Positions 1-8,838 of a DNA stretch of 64,000 nt are shown one piece after another. Every line of letters begins with the position of its first letter. Position 1 is the first letter of the stretch. The notes under the pieces were generated by a model. The model did not search any database and was not told the origin of the DNA. It was given only the letters and a program-made list of their open reading frames with translations. Source of the stretch: Streptomyces sp. NBC_01276 (GTDB lineage: Bacteria > Actinomycetota > Actinomycetes > Streptomycetales > Streptomycetaceae); NCBI RefSeq assembly GCF_041435355.1, contig NZ_CP108442.1, positions 4,462,501 through 4,526,500 on the forward strand, in the 5' to 3' direction. The translations under genes were made by a program, and so were the position numbers.

Positions 1-6
1 GCGGCC

Positions 7-798
7 GTGGGCCCGTACGGGGTCCGCCCCGGCCACGCCCTCATCACCATGGTGGAACCCCACCCGGGCCACGAGTACGCGTACAACCGCTGGTACGAGG
101 ACGACCACTACTACGCCGGCGCCATGGCCATGCCCTGGATGTACGCCGGCCGCCGCTGGGTCGCCACCCGCGACCTCCAGGAACTGCGCTACCCGGAGAA
201 GTCGGCGGTCGCCCAGCCCGTCACCGCCGGCTGCTACCTCTCCACGTACTGGGTGACAGAGGGCCGCTACGACGAGCACATGAAGTGGACCGTCGGCATC
301 AACAAGCGCCTCAACCGGGACGGCCGGGTCCACCAGGACCGCACCCACGTCTTCACGGCCTTCCAGGACCACGAGGCGACCGTCTACCGCGACGGGGACG
401 CCGGACCCCGCGACTTCCACGCCCTCGACCACCCGTACACCGGGCTCGTGCTCCAGGTCGTCGACGCCGAGGACCCCGGCCGGCGGGCGGAGCTGCTGGA
501 ACGTTTGCGCTCCCGGGACCTGCCGCGACGGCTGAGCGGCTCGCAGGCGGCGATGGTGACCGTCTTCCGGCCGACGCCGCTGCCCGGCGACCGGATGACC
601 TACGTGAAGCAGGTCGAAGGGGTCGACACCCGGCTCACCCTGCTGTGGTTCCTCGAAGCCGACCCGCGCACCTGCTGGGACCGCTTCCGGGGGCTGGACG
701 CGGAGGTCGCCGAATCGGGGCTGGGACGGGTGGAACTGGTCGCGCCGTTCATCCCGACGGTGCCGGGAACCGACCGCTACGTGGACCTGCTCCGCTGA
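7..798 (+). CDS. uncharacterised protein, possible tandem alpha/beta-barrel
   Basis: Function not recognised. The opening 'HALITMVEPHPGHEY' and the aromatic 'YNRWYEDDHYY' stretch (about residues 10-36) look like the first strand and helix of a dimeric alpha/beta-barrel (EthD/ABM-like) domain. A similar segment, 'LTLLWFLEADPRTCWDRF', near residue 210 suggests a second copy. The fold call is inference and no catalytic residues were identified. GTG at 7 is the first start visible, but only six upstream bases are in view, so the real start may lie outside the window. A bidirectional hairpin follows the stop, and the next gene lies on the other strand, so this looks like the end of a transcription unit that begins upstream. 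Confidence 0.6.
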   Translation: MGPYGVRPGHALITMVEPHPGHEYAYNRWYEDDHYYAGAMAMPWMYAGRRWVATRDLQELRYPEKSAVAQPVTAGCYLSTYWVTEGRYDEHMKWTVGINKRLNRDGRVHQDRTHVFTAFQDHEATVYRDGDAGPRDFHALDHPYTGLVLQVVDAEDPGRRAELLERLRSRDLPRRLSGSQAAMVTVFRPTPLPGDRMTYVKQVEGVDTRLTLLWFLEADPRTCWDRFRGLDAEVAESGLGRVELVAPFIPTVPGTDRYVDLLR

Positions 799-815
799 GG
801 TCCCGGGCATGACCG

Positions 816-854
816 AGCCCCCTCGGCCAGGACGGCGGGCCGGTCGAGGGGGCT
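816..854. terminator. bidirectional hairpin terminator
   Basis: Arms AGCCCCCTCG (816-825) and CGAGGGGGCT (845-854) are perfectly complementary, followed on the plus strand by TTTGGG. The hairpin lies between the converging gene at 7-798 and the DUF397 gene. Confidence 0.6.
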
Positions 855-896
855 TTGGGCGGTGTCGCCGGACCGGCCGTGGGATCCGGCGCCGGC

Positions 897-932
897 CCCG
901 GTATCGGACCCGGTATCGGACCTGGCATCGGA
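897..932. repeat. 12-bp tandem repeat, three units
   Basis: Three adjacent units of CCCGGTATCGGA, the last one diverged (CCTGGCATCGGA). It lies in the converging intergenic gap; no role is evident. Confidence 0.5.
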
Positions 933-963
933 CAGGGCGCTCGGGTGTTCAGGCGAGGCGCCC

Positions 964-1161
964 TTACCGGCCCGCGACGACGTCGGTGACGAAGGAGGTC
1001 CAGGAGGCCGGCGCGAAGGTGAGGGACGGGCCGTCCTGCACCTTGGAGTCGCGGACCGCGATCGCTTCCACGGCCGGGGACTTGACCTCGACGCAGGCGC
1101 CGTTTCCGCCGGAGTAGGAGGACTTGGTCCAGTTTTCCGTGGCGCCCTGACGAATTGCCAT
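964..1161 (-). CDS. DUF397 family protein
   Basis: A 65-residue protein with the DUF397 signature: 'WTKSSYSGGNGACVEV' (residues 11-26), then 'IAVRDSKVQDGP' and 'PASWTSFVTDV' at the C-terminus. Start chosen at ATG 1161 because the family begins just before this motif and GAGAGAAAC lies directly upstream. DUF397 proteins are small partners of XRE/DUF5753 regulators in Streptomyces (WhiJ-type pairs). The matching regulator is the next gene upstream on the same strand, 213 bp away, so the two probably act together in controlling development or a toxin-like response; that role is inference from the family. Confidence 0.85.
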   Translation of the reverse strand: MAIRQGATENWTKSSYSGGNGACVEVKSPAVEAIAVRDSKVQDGPSLTFAPASWTSFVTDVVAGR

Positions 1162-1374
1162 GTTTCTCTCCGGTTCAGCGAGTAGTGCCGGTTGCGTGCC
1201 GGCCAATTCCCTGACCGACGTGATCGACGCTACCGGCACCTCCCGAGGCCTGAAGGAGGCATTCACTCGACCGGGTGGCATATTCCGGTCAGGCCTTTTC
1301 CGGCCGGGGGCCGACGGTGTACGGTACCGGGCCCCCTCCGCCGCATCGGGCCATCAGGGCATCGGGTCACCGGG

Positions 1375-2262
1375 TCACTTTCCCGTCTTGCCCGCGTAGT
1401 GGTCGATGATCTCGCCGATGAACTGCCTGGTCTGGTCCACATTGAGGGCCTGGGCGCGCAGGTGCTCGTACATCACGCTGTATTTCTGAACGTCGTTGGC
1501 CTTCTCCAGGTACAAATCGCTCGTGACGCCCTCGATGTAGACGACCGTCGAGTCGGAGGCGTCCGGAAATTCCAGAATGGCGTACTGCCCGTTCACGCCG
1601 GGGTGCGCGCCCATCGAGAACGGCATCACCTGCACCGTGATGTACGGCTGCTGCGACTGATCTATCAGGTACTCCAGCTGCCGGATCATCAACTGTGGAT
1701 CGCCCACGTGCCGGCGCAGCGCCGCCTCGTCGATGACCGCCCACAGGCGCAGCGGACCGACGTCGGGATTGTTGTTGTCCGTCTCCGAGAGCCGCTTCTG
1801 GCGGTGCATGCGGACCTGGACGCGCTTGTCCACGTCGGCGGGCGCGGTCTCCGGCAGCGCCCCGCGGATGAGGGCCTGGGCGTACTCCGGGGTCTGGAGC
1901 AGGCCGGGGACCATCTGGGGTTCGTAGGTGCGCAGGCTGGCCGCGTCGGTCTCCAGCCCGATGTAGACGCTGTACGGGATGTCCCCGAAGGCGTGCCACC
2001 AGCCCTGCTGGCGGGAGTCCTTGGCCATCTGCATGAGCGAGTCCACGAGCCGGGGGTCCTCGACCTCGTACACCTCGCACAGGTCGCGGACGTCACGCTG
2101 GCTGATGGACCGGCGGCCGTTCTCCAACCGGCTGATCTTCGACTGGGAGACGAGGAGGCGTTCGGCGACCTGTTCGGCCGTCATGCCCTTGTCCTCGCGA
2201 AGCTTGCGCAATTCCATGCCCAGTCGGCGGCGTCGGACGGTGGGATTGACATTGGACGCCAC
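1375..2262 (-). CDS. XRE-family regulator with DUF5753 domain
   Basis: A 295-residue DNA-binding regulator. Residues about 15-70 form a helix-turn-helix ('LRKLREDKGMTAEQVAERL', then 'VSQSKISRLENGRRSI'). The rest matches DUF5753, the ligand- or partner-binding part of these proteins ('QMVPGLLQTPEYAQALI', 'LRLWAVIDEAALRR', 'VQVMPFSMGAHPG'). GTG at 2262 is the chosen start, with GGAGG about 10 bases upstream; an in-frame extension further upstream has no coding character. This is the WhiJ-like arrangement: the regulator is followed by its small DUF397 partner. Target sites cannot be read from the sequence. Confidence 0.85.
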   Translation of the reverse strand: MASNVNPTVRRRRLGMELRKLREDKGMTAEQVAERLLVSQSKISRLENGRRSISQRDVRDLCEVYEVEDPRLVDSLMQMAKDSRQQGWWHAFGDIPYSVYIGLETDAASLRTYEPQMVPGLLQTPEYAQALIRGALPETAPADVDKRVQVRMHRQKRLSETDNNNPDVGPLRLWAVIDEAALRRHVGDPQLMIRQLEYLIDQSQQPYITVQVMPFSMGAHPGVNGQYAILEFPDASDSTVVYIEGVTSDLYLEKANDVQKYSVMYEHLRAQALNVDQTRQFIGEIIDHYAGKTGK

Positions 2263-2371
2263 GGATACGGCACCTCCGCCTTCTTCTGTCGCTGTCTCTC
2301 TGCGTGTCTGCTGTTCAGCAGACTGCCACCGAAGGGTGCGACGGCGCTGGGGAACGGCTGGGAAAAGCAGA

Positions 2372-2417
2372 CACGCGGGGTGGCGGGACCGGCTCACCGG
2401 TCACGCCACCCCGCGTG
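2372..2417 (-). terminator. hairpin terminator after GPP34 gene
   Basis: Perfect 14-bp arms CACGCGGGGTGGCG (2372-2385) and its complement (2404-2417) around an 18-base loop. In the minus direction it is followed by TGTCTGCTTTTCCC, giving a T-rich tract. It separates the GPP34 gene from the XRE gene. Confidence 0.65.
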
Positions 2418-2540
2418 CGGGCGGCTTCCGCGCCGGTCCTTGGGGGACCTCCGGTCGCGGCGATCTGTGCCCCGTTCGGCGGATCAAGGGGTGTCACGGG
2501 GCCTGTGCGTGCTGCCTGTACGGGTGGTGCGGGTCCGTCC

Positions 2541-3284
2541 CTAGTGCGCTGCCGCTCGTGCCATCGCACCCGTCCGGCGCGGCTGCAGCGGCACACCGCT
2601 GCTCGCCGTGGCCCGGGCGGCGGGCGGCTGGGCCGGAGCCCGGTCGCGGCGCGGCTGGGCGGCCACACCGTTCTGGACGTCCATCACGGCGTGCGCAACG
2701 AGACCGCCCATCGGGTCGTGCCGGATCAGGTCCCGCAGCCGGGACCGTGACGACCGCCCCTCGTTGCCGGGGTACAGGTGCTTGCCGAGTCCGACCGCGT
2801 GGGCCAGTGCGGCGAGCGCCGCGGTCCGCGGGTCCGGCGGTACACCGGTGCGGATCGCACTGTCGAGCCGGGCACGGATCTCCCGGCTGATCGCCGTGTC
2901 GGTCGCCTGGTAGCGAGTCGTCGGCAACACCCCGCACATCTGTCCCGCGACGGCATGCACCATGCCGCAGCGCTCCAGGTGGGCGAGGTAAATCTGGCGG
3001 AGCCCCAGCCGGGGTCCGCCGATCCAGTGGACGGCCCGGACCGGGCTGCCGCGCCTGCGCAGCAGTTCCAGTGCGGAGTCCAAAGTCGGATCTCCTGTCG
3101 GCCGTGGCATCACCACGGCGATACGATCCCCGTCAGGGGCTATCCGTCCTGCCAGAGCCAGCTCCACTAGCTGTGCCCCGGCCAGGCCGAGGTCGAGCGA
3201 CTGCGGCTGCGCCGTGGTTCCCGTGGCCGGGTCCAAGGCGAGCAGCAGAAGCTCCTCTGGAATTGTTCTGCGGCTCCTGCCCAT
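2541..3284 (-). CDS. GPP34 family phosphoprotein (GOLPH3-like)
   Basis: A 247-residue soluble protein of the GPP34 family, the bacterial relatives of Golgi phosphoprotein GOLPH3/Vps74. Family landmarks are the N-terminal 'EELLLLALDPATG', the 'GLAGAQLVELALAGRI' helix, and 'DLIRHDPMGGLVAHAVMDVQNGV' near the C-terminus. The eukaryotic proteins bind phosphoinositides; the role of the many Streptomyces paralogues is not established. ATG 3284 is preceded by GGGGAGGC. The gene is divergent from the D-Ala-D-Ala carboxypeptidase gene across a 185-bp gap. Confidence 0.85.
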   Translation of the reverse strand: MGRSRRTIPEELLLLALDPATGTTAQPQSLDLGLAGAQLVELALAGRIAPDGDRIAVVMPRPTGDPTLDSALELLRRRGSPVRAVHWIGGPRLGLRQIYLAHLERCGMVHAVAGQMCGVLPTTRYQATDTAISREIRARLDSAIRTGVPPDPRTAALAALAHAVGLGKHLYPGNEGRSSRSRLRDLIRHDPMGGLVAHAVMDVQNGVAAQPRRDRAPAQPPAARATASSGVPLQPRRTGAMARAAAH

Positions 3285-3386
3285 CCATGCCTCCCCGCGT
3301 GGATGAGTGACAGGGTGACGCCTCTCACATTCATCTGTCGAGAGCGCCTGGCCGCTTTGCGGGGGAACCTGCAGCTATGTCGTTCT

Positions 3387-3417
3387 CGTCTAGCACAGGG
3401 GCGATGCCCCCTAGACG
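3387..3417 (+). promoter_or_regulatory. nested inverted repeat in carboxypeptidase leader
   Basis: CGTCTAG (3387-3393) pairs with CTAGACG (3411-3417), and inside it GGGGC (3398-3402) pairs with GCCCC (3406-3410); only CACA is left unpaired. It lies 53 bp before the carboxypeptidase start, so it is either an operator or a structured 5' leader. A second TAGACGG follows at about 3428. Confidence 0.45.
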
Positions 3418-3469
3418 GGACACTGTTAGACGGTTCGGACAGCGACCGGACGGCGATCGAGGAGGAACG

Positions 3470-6460
3470 GTGGCGGGCGAGTCCCCCGACAAGTCGGTAG
3501 ATGAAGGAACGTCGGGAACGGCGAAGTCCTCCTCCGCGGAACAGGACCCGAGGCTTTCGGTCTTCCAGCCGCCGCCGCGGCGCGACGCGCTGAAGGAGGC
3601 CGTGGCCGCATGGGTCGCGACCGCCGAGCCGACGGGACCGGCGGACCGGACGGCGGACGCGGACACGGACGGTGACGCGGATACGGACGGTGACGCGGAT
3701 ACGGACGGCGACGCCGACGGCGGCGAGGGTGCGGACTCGGACTCGGACTCGGATTCGGACTCGGACTCGGGCGCCGGGACCGGCGCGGCCAAGGCGGCCG
3801 CCGTTCCGGAGTCGTCCCCGGGTCGGGCGGACCCCGCGAAGCCGGCCACGCCCGGCGTGGTCCGCCAGGGCTCGGCGCCCTCGGACACCTCCGACGGCGC
3901 GAAGAAGCCGGCCGCGGACGTGCGGACCACCGCCTTCGGCGCCGTCGTGTCCGATTCCGGTTCGGCGCAGGACAAGGAACCCGCCGACGGGCCCGAGAAG
4001 GGCGACGGCGAGCGCACGGCCGTCTTCCGTACCGTGAAGGCGGATTCCACTTCGACCGAGGACAAGAAGCCCGCGCAGGACCCGCGCGGCGGAGAGCCGA
4101 AGGAGCCCGCCGACCGGCCCGGGACGGGCGACGGGGAGCGCACGGCGGTCTTCCGTACGGTGAAGCCGGGTTCTTCCTCCGCGGAGGAAGAGAAGCCGGC
4201 GCGCGATCCGCGCGGTGCGGAGCCGAAGAAGCCGGCCGCGGACGTGCGGACCACCGCCTTCGGGGCCGTCGTGCCCGATTCCGGTTCGGCGCAGGACAAG
4301 GAGCCCGCCGCTGACCCCGGGAAGGGTGACGGGGAGCGCACGGCGGTCTTCCGTACGGTGAAGCCGGGTTCCGCTCCGGCGGAGGACAAGAAGCCCGCGC
4401 AGGACCCGCGCGGGGCCGGGAAGGCCGACGGGCCGGCCGACGACAAGAGCGAGCGCACGGCCGTCTTCCGGGCCGTGAAGCCGGGGTCCGCTCCGGCCGA
4501 CGAGCCGAAGAAGCCGGCCGCGGACGTGCGTACCACCGCCTTCGGCGTCGTCGTGCCCGGTTCCGGTTCTGGCTCCGGTTCTGGCTCCGTGGAGGACAGG
4601 AAGCCCGCGCAGGACCCGCGCGGGGCCAAGCCGGCCGACGCGGCGGACAAGACCGACGCGACGGACAAGGCGGCCCCCGCGACCCCCGCGGACAAGGCCG
4701 GGAAGCCCGCCGCTGCCGACAGCGAGCGCACCGCCGTCTTCCGTACGGTGAAGCCGGGCTCCGGCTCCGGCGCCGGCTCCGGCGCTGGTGCCGTGGAGGA
4801 CAAGAAGCCCGCGCAGGACCCGCGCGGGGCCAAGCCGGCCGATGCCGGGAAGGCCGCCGGATCGGGCGAGGCGGCCGACGGCGACAGTGAGCGCACGGCC
4901 GTCTTCCGGGCCGTCAAGCCGGGCTCCGCCCCGGCCGGGGAGAAGAAGCCGGCGGACGCCGGGAAGGGCGGGGCGCGGCCCAGCACCTTCGTGCCGCTGC
5001 GCGGGGACGACCAGCCGGCCCCACCGAAGCCCGCGACGCCGAAGCCCGCGACGCCCGCTCCCGCGACGCCGAAGCCCGCGCCCGCCGCCCCCAAGCCGTT
5101 CACGACGCCCCCGGCCCCGCCGGCGGCGGCCGGCCGGCTGGACTCCAGCGAGCGCACCACCCAGCAGCCGCTGCCCCCGAGGCCGCCGCTCGACATGCTG
5201 GCGGACCTCACCAACAACCCGCCCCCGCCGCCGAGCCCCATGCGCACCGCGGTCCGGCGGTTCAAGATCTACGCGCCGATCGTGCTGCTCCTGGCCGTCG
5301 TGCTCGCCGTCGTGCAGATGGTGCGCCCGCTGCCCGCGCCGAAGCTGGCGATGACCGCGAAGGCCTCGTACACCTTCCCGGGCGGGAAGCCCGATCTGCC
5401 CTGGCCCACCGAGGGGCAGGCCTCCATGGCCGCCGCCGGCCTCGGCACCATCGGTTCGTCCGGTGAGCAGAAGCCGGTGCCGATCGCCAGTGTCACCAAG
5501 TCGATGACGGCGTACATCATCCTGCGCGACCACCCCTTCAAGAAGGGTGAGAAGGGCGCGATGATCGACGTCGACAAGACCGCGGAGACCGAGGGCCAGA
5601 AGGACAAGTCGGACAACGAGTCCACCCTCAACACGGTCAAGGAGGGCGACAAGATCACGGAGTACGACGCGATCGCCGCCCTCATGATCCCGTCGGCCAA
5701 CAACATCGCGCGGCTGCTCGCGCGCTGGGACTCCGGTTCCCAGGAGGCGTTCGTCAAGAAGATGAACGACACCGCCAAGGAACTCGGCATGACGAACACC
5801 ACCTACACCGACCCCTCGGGCCTGGACGCGACCACGGTCAGCACCGCCGAGGACCAGGTGAAGCTGGGACTGAAGATCGTCGAGATCCCGGCGCTGGTGG
5901 ACATCACCCGCATGCCCAGCTGGACCGACCCGACCGGCAAGCCGTGGCCCAACTGGAACCGTCTGGTCCCGTTCAACGACTCCCTCGGCATCAAGACCGG
6001 TACGACGACCAAGGCGGGCGGAAACCTCCTCTTCGCCGCGCAGAAGAAGGTCGGCGACACCAACCAGCTGATCGTCGGCGCCGTCCTCGGCCAGCACAAG
6101 CCGCCGATCATCGACAGCGTCATCGGCGCGAGCCGGACGCTGCTGATCGCCACCCAGAAGGCCATCGAGGGCGCGCCCGTCGTGAAGAAGGGCGATGTCG
6201 TCGGGTACGTGGACGACGGCCTCGGCGGCCGGACGCCGGTCGTGGCCACCGCCGACGTCCAGGCGGTCGGCTGGCCCGCGCTGACCGTGAACCTCAAGCT
6301 CGGCGACGGCGGCACCAGGATCCCGGAGACGGCCAAGGCCGGAACCCAGGTCGGGGTGCTGACCGTCGGCGAGGGGGCCAGCCAGGTGAAGGTGCCCGTG
6401 GCGCTCCAGCGGGAGCTGGTCGCGCCGGGTGCCGGCAGCAAGCTGACCCGTATCGGCTGA
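3470..6460 (+). CDS. D-alanyl-D-alanine carboxypeptidase with long repetitive N-terminus
   Basis: A 996-residue penicillin-binding protein of the PBP5/6 (peptidase S11) type that would trim the terminal D-Ala from peptidoglycan stem peptides. The catalytic part lies after residue 640: SxxK as S674-V-T-K677, SxN as S742-A-N744, and KTG at residue 842. One membrane segment at about residues 600-622 ('IVLLLAVVLAVVQMV') puts the enzyme outside. The first 590 residues are cytoplasmic, charged and low-complexity, with six copies of an 'ERTAVFR' motif and three of 'ADVRTTAFG'. Normal S11 enzymes are near 400 residues, so the tail more than doubles it. GTG 3470 follows AGGAGGAACG. A strong terminator follows. 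Confidence 0.88.
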   Translation: MAGESPDKSVDEGTSGTAKSSSAEQDPRLSVFQPPPRRDALKEAVAAWVATAEPTGPADRTADADTDGDADTDGDADTDGDADGGEGADSDSDSDSDSDSGAGTGAAKAAAVPESSPGRADPAKPATPGVVRQGSAPSDTSDGAKKPAADVRTTAFGAVVSDSGSAQDKEPADGPEKGDGERTAVFRTVKADSTSTEDKKPAQDPRGGEPKEPADRPGTGDGERTAVFRTVKPGSSSAEEEKPARDPRGAEPKKPAADVRTTAFGAVVPDSGSAQDKEPAADPGKGDGERTAVFRTVKPGSAPAEDKKPAQDPRGAGKADGPADDKSERTAVFRAVKPGSAPADEPKKPAADVRTTAFGVVVPGSGSGSGSGSVEDRKPAQDPRGAKPADAADKTDATDKAAPATPADKAGKPAAADSERTAVFRTVKPGSGSGAGSGAGAVEDKKPAQDPRGAKPADAGKAAGSGEAADGDSERTAVFRAVKPGSAPAGEKKPADAGKGGARPSTFVPLRGDDQPAPPKPATPKPATPAPATPKPAPAAPKPFTTPPAPPAAAGRLDSSERTTQQPLPPRPPLDMLADLTNNPPPPPSPMRTAVRRFKIYAPIVLLLAVVLAVVQMVRPLPAPKLAMTAKASYTFPGGKPDLPWPTEGQASMAAAGLGTIGSSGEQKPVPIASVTKSMTAYIILRDHPFKKGEKGAMIDVDKTAETEGQKDKSDNESTLNTVKEGDKITEYDAIAALMIPSANNIARLLARWDSGSQEAFVKKMNDTAKELGMTNTTYTDPSGLDATTVSTAEDQVKLGLKIVEIPALVDITRMPSWTDPTGKPWPNWNRLVPFNDSLGIKTGTTTKAGGNLLFAAQKKVGDTNQLIVGAVLGQHKPPIIDSVIGASRTLLIATQKAIEGAPVVKKGDVVGYVDDGLGGRTPVVATADVQAVGWPALTVNLKLGDGGTRIPETAKAGTQVGVLTVGEGASQVKVPVALQRELVAPGAGSKLTRIG
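3901..4965 (+). repeat. protein-level repeat array in carboxypeptidase tail
   Basis: Imperfect repeats in the coding sequence. Six units are built around 'ERTAVFR(T/A)VKPGS' and 'KKPAQDPRGA', and three around 'KKPAADVRTTAFG'. Blocks are 75-130 bp and near-identical at DNA level, so the array could expand or contract by recombination. Confidence 0.75.
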
Positions 6461-6477
6461 TCCGATCGCAGGTGCGT

Positions 6478-6516
6478 CGCCGCGGCGCCCCGGGCAACCC
6501 CCGGGGCGCCGCGGCG
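6478..6516 (+). terminator. strong hairpin terminator
   Basis: 17-bp perfect arms (6478-6494 and 6500-6516, CGCCGCGGCGCCCCGGG and complement) with a 5-base loop, 17 bp after the carboxypeptidase stop. Confidence 0.7.
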
Positions 6517-6571
6517 CGTCTAGGGTGCCGGGGCGGAACTCACGTGTCGTGTCGGGGAGAGAGCGTCGGTT

Positions 6572-8425
6572 GTGACCACCGCTGAGCAGCATGAACAGCA
6601 TGAGCAGGGACAGGAGCCGCCCGGGGCGTCCCCCGGGCGGGGCGGCACAGGTGCCGGGCTGGTCGCACGGGCACACCGGAATCCGGTGGCCGTGGCCGTC
6701 GCCGTGGCCGCCGTCCTGCACGTGGTGTGGTTCTTCAGCTTCGCCAACAGCGGCGGGGACCTCGCGGCACAGGACGCGTGGGCGGAGTTCGTCGGCCGGC
6801 ACCCCGACACCGCGTACAACCTCGCCTGGTACGGGGGCATGCACCCGGTCTCGTACAGCGTCGTGTCCCCGTACGTCATGTACATGATCGGCGTCCGGAC
6901 CACGATGATGATCGCCGGCACCTGTTCGGCGGGGCTCCTCGCGCTGATCCTGACCCGTTGCCGCGGCGCCGTCCGCCGCCCCCTGTGGCCGGCCCTGGCC
7001 GGGGTCTACGGGCTGCTCTGCAACGCCCTGTCGGGCCGGGTCACCTTCGGGCTCGGGGTGCTGTTCGCGCTCGGGGCCGTCGCCGCCGTCTTCTGCTGGC
7101 CCCGCAAATGGGCCCGGCGGCGCTGGGCCAAAGCCGCCGTCGCCGCGCCGCTCGCCGGGCTGGCGACCGCGGCGAGCCCGGTCGCGGGGCTGTTCCTCGG
7201 GGTGATCGCCGCCGCGCTCTTCCTGAGCGGGCGGCGGCCGGGCGCGTACGCGCTGGGGCTGGCCCCGGTGGCCGTCGTGGGGCTGTCGGCCTGGCTGTTC
7301 CCCTTCTCCGGTACGCAGCCGATGATGCTGGGCTCGGCCTGGCTGCCGTTCCTCTTCGGGCTGTCCCTGGTCTTCCTGGTGCCCGAGGGGTGGAAGACGG
7401 TCCGGATCGCCTCGGCCGTCTACGCCTTCGGGGTGTTCCTGACCTGGGCGATCGACTCCCAGGTCGGCTCGAACGTGACCCGGCTGGTCATGCTCTTCGG
7501 CGGGGCGGTGCTGCTCGCCGCCCTCCCGTACACCGCCCCGCGCTCGCGGCGCCGGTACGCGGTGCTGGCGGCCTTCGTGGGGCTGACCGCCTGGATCACC
7601 ACCAACAGCGTCACCGACATCGTCCGCACCACCCCGGTGGCCGCCTGGAACCGGGAGCTGGCCCCGCTGATCGACCGGCTCGGCAAGGCGGGCGCCGACC
7701 GGGGCCGGGTCGAGGTGGTCCCCGCCAGCAGCCACCGCGAATCCTCGGCCTTCCCCGCGTACGTCAACCTCGCGCGCGGCTGGAACCGGCAGGCGGACCT
7801 GGAACGCAACCCGCTCTTCTACGACGGCACCCTCACCGCCGACGGCTACCGGGAATGGCTGCGGCGCTGGGCCGTGCACTACGTGGTGCTGCCCGCCGAC
7901 AAACCCGACTCGGGCGGGGAGGCCGAGGCGAAGCTCGTGCGCGCGGGACTCCCGTACCTGCGCGAGGTGTGGGGCGACGAGAACTGGCGGCTGTTCCAGG
8001 TGTCCGGCCCCACCGAACTGGTGTCGGGACCGGCCGACGTGGTGCGGGCGGGCGCCGATCAGCTGGTCATCGACGTCAAGGCCCCCGGCCGGGTCCTCGT
8101 GCGGATCCCGCACTCGCCCTGGCTGGGCCTGGTGGACGCGGCGGGCAAGGCGGTGGAGCCCCCGCAGGAGACCCCCGCGTCCAAGGCCCGGGGCACCGCC
8201 GCCGGGACGGGCGCGCCGCCCAAGGAGTACGCCAACACGTCCGGGTGCCTCTTCAAGGCGGCCCCCGACGCCGCCGGGGACACCTGGACGGAGCTGCTGG
8301 CGCCGGCGCCGGGGGAGTACCGGGTAGCGGCGAAGTACCAGCTCCCGCGGGGTACGCCCTGCCCGGAGGAGCTGGTCCGGGCCACCGTGGGCACCCCGAA
8401 GCGGCCGGCCGCGCCACGGCCTTGA
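6572..8425 (+). CDS. polytopic membrane protein, GT-C-like layout
   Basis: A 617-residue integral membrane protein, not assigned to a named family. After a 35-residue charged lead, about ten hydrophobic segments span residues 37-350 ('NPVAVAVAVAAVLHVVWFF', 'MIAGTCSAGLLALIL', 'AVLAAFVGLTAWI'). A soluble C-terminal half (about 355-617) contains 'GWNRQADLERNPLFYDG' and would lie outside. A membrane part plus a large external domain is the layout of GT-C glycosyltransferases, but no catalytic Asp motif is obvious, so that is only a suggestion. GTG 6572 follows GGGGAGAGA; TAGGGT at 6520-6525 may be the -10 box. Confidence 0.7.
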   Translation: MTTAEQHEQHEQGQEPPGASPGRGGTGAGLVARAHRNPVAVAVAVAAVLHVVWFFSFANSGGDLAAQDAWAEFVGRHPDTAYNLAWYGGMHPVSYSVVSPYVMYMIGVRTTMMIAGTCSAGLLALILTRCRGAVRRPLWPALAGVYGLLCNALSGRVTFGLGVLFALGAVAAVFCWPRKWARRRWAKAAVAAPLAGLATAASPVAGLFLGVIAAALFLSGRRPGAYALGLAPVAVVGLSAWLFPFSGTQPMMLGSAWLPFLFGLSLVFLVPEGWKTVRIASAVYAFGVFLTWAIDSQVGSNVTRLVMLFGGAVLLAALPYTAPRSRRRYAVLAAFVGLTAWITTNSVTDIVRTTPVAAWNRELAPLIDRLGKAGADRGRVEVVPASSHRESSAFPAYVNLARGWNRQADLERNPLFYDGTLTADGYREWLRRWAVHYVVLPADKPDSGGEAEAKLVRAGLPYLREVWGDENWRLFQVSGPTELVSGPADVVRAGADQLVIDVKAPGRVLVRIPHSPWLGLVDAAGKAVEPPQETPASKARGTAAGTGAPPKEYANTSGCLFKAAPDAAGDTWTELLAPAPGEYRVAAKYQLPRGTPCPEELVRATVGTPKRPAAPRP

Positions 8426-8524
8426 TCCAGCATTCTTTACGCATGGTCCAGGTGCATTGGTCCGTATATCTGCATACGATCCCAGTAGTCCGATTGGGTG
8501 CTTCCCGAGGGAGTTGACGACGGG

Positions 8525-8731
8525 ATGAGCAAAGAGCAGAAGCAGGACGTCCAGGCGGCGATCGCGAAGGCGTCGGAACGCGTCCAGCTGCCGCACACAC
8601 AGGGTGGTCACGGCTTCGAGGGTCCGGTCCGGACCAAGGTCAAGGGCGGGGTCCACACCAAGGCGTCCCTGAAGCGGGCCGGCACTCCCCAGGGCGACCG
8701 GATCGGCGAACGCAGCAGAGGCCTCAGCTGA
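8525..8731 (+). CDS. small conserved-looking basic protein
   Basis: A 68-residue soluble protein beginning 'MSKEQKQDVQAAIAKASERV' and ending in a basic Gly-rich tail ('VRTKVKGGVHTKASLKRAG'). No family recognised. ATG 8525 was chosen over an in-frame start nine codons earlier because GAGGGAGTTG lies at the right distance and the next sequence has normal coding bias. It stands alone, with its own upstream gap of 99 bp and a terminator after it. Confidence 0.65.
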   Translation: MSKEQKQDVQAAIAKASERVQLPHTQGGHGFEGPVRTKVKGGVHTKASLKRAGTPQGDRIGERSRGLS

Positions 8732-8776
8732 CCGGCGCGGCCTGACGCGCCCCCTGCCCCGGTCATGACGCACTTC

Positions 8777-8801
8777 GCCCTCCCGGCCCGGCCGGGAGGG
8801 C
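8777..8801. terminator. hairpin terminator, converging genes
   Basis: 11-bp perfect stem GCCCTCCCGGC (8777-8787) / GCCGGGAGGGC (8791-8801) with a 3-base loop, between the small protein gene and the converging 763-residue gene. Confidence 0.65.
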
Positions 8802-8838
8802 TTCCGTCCCTCCCCGGCCGGGGACACCGGCCGTCCGC

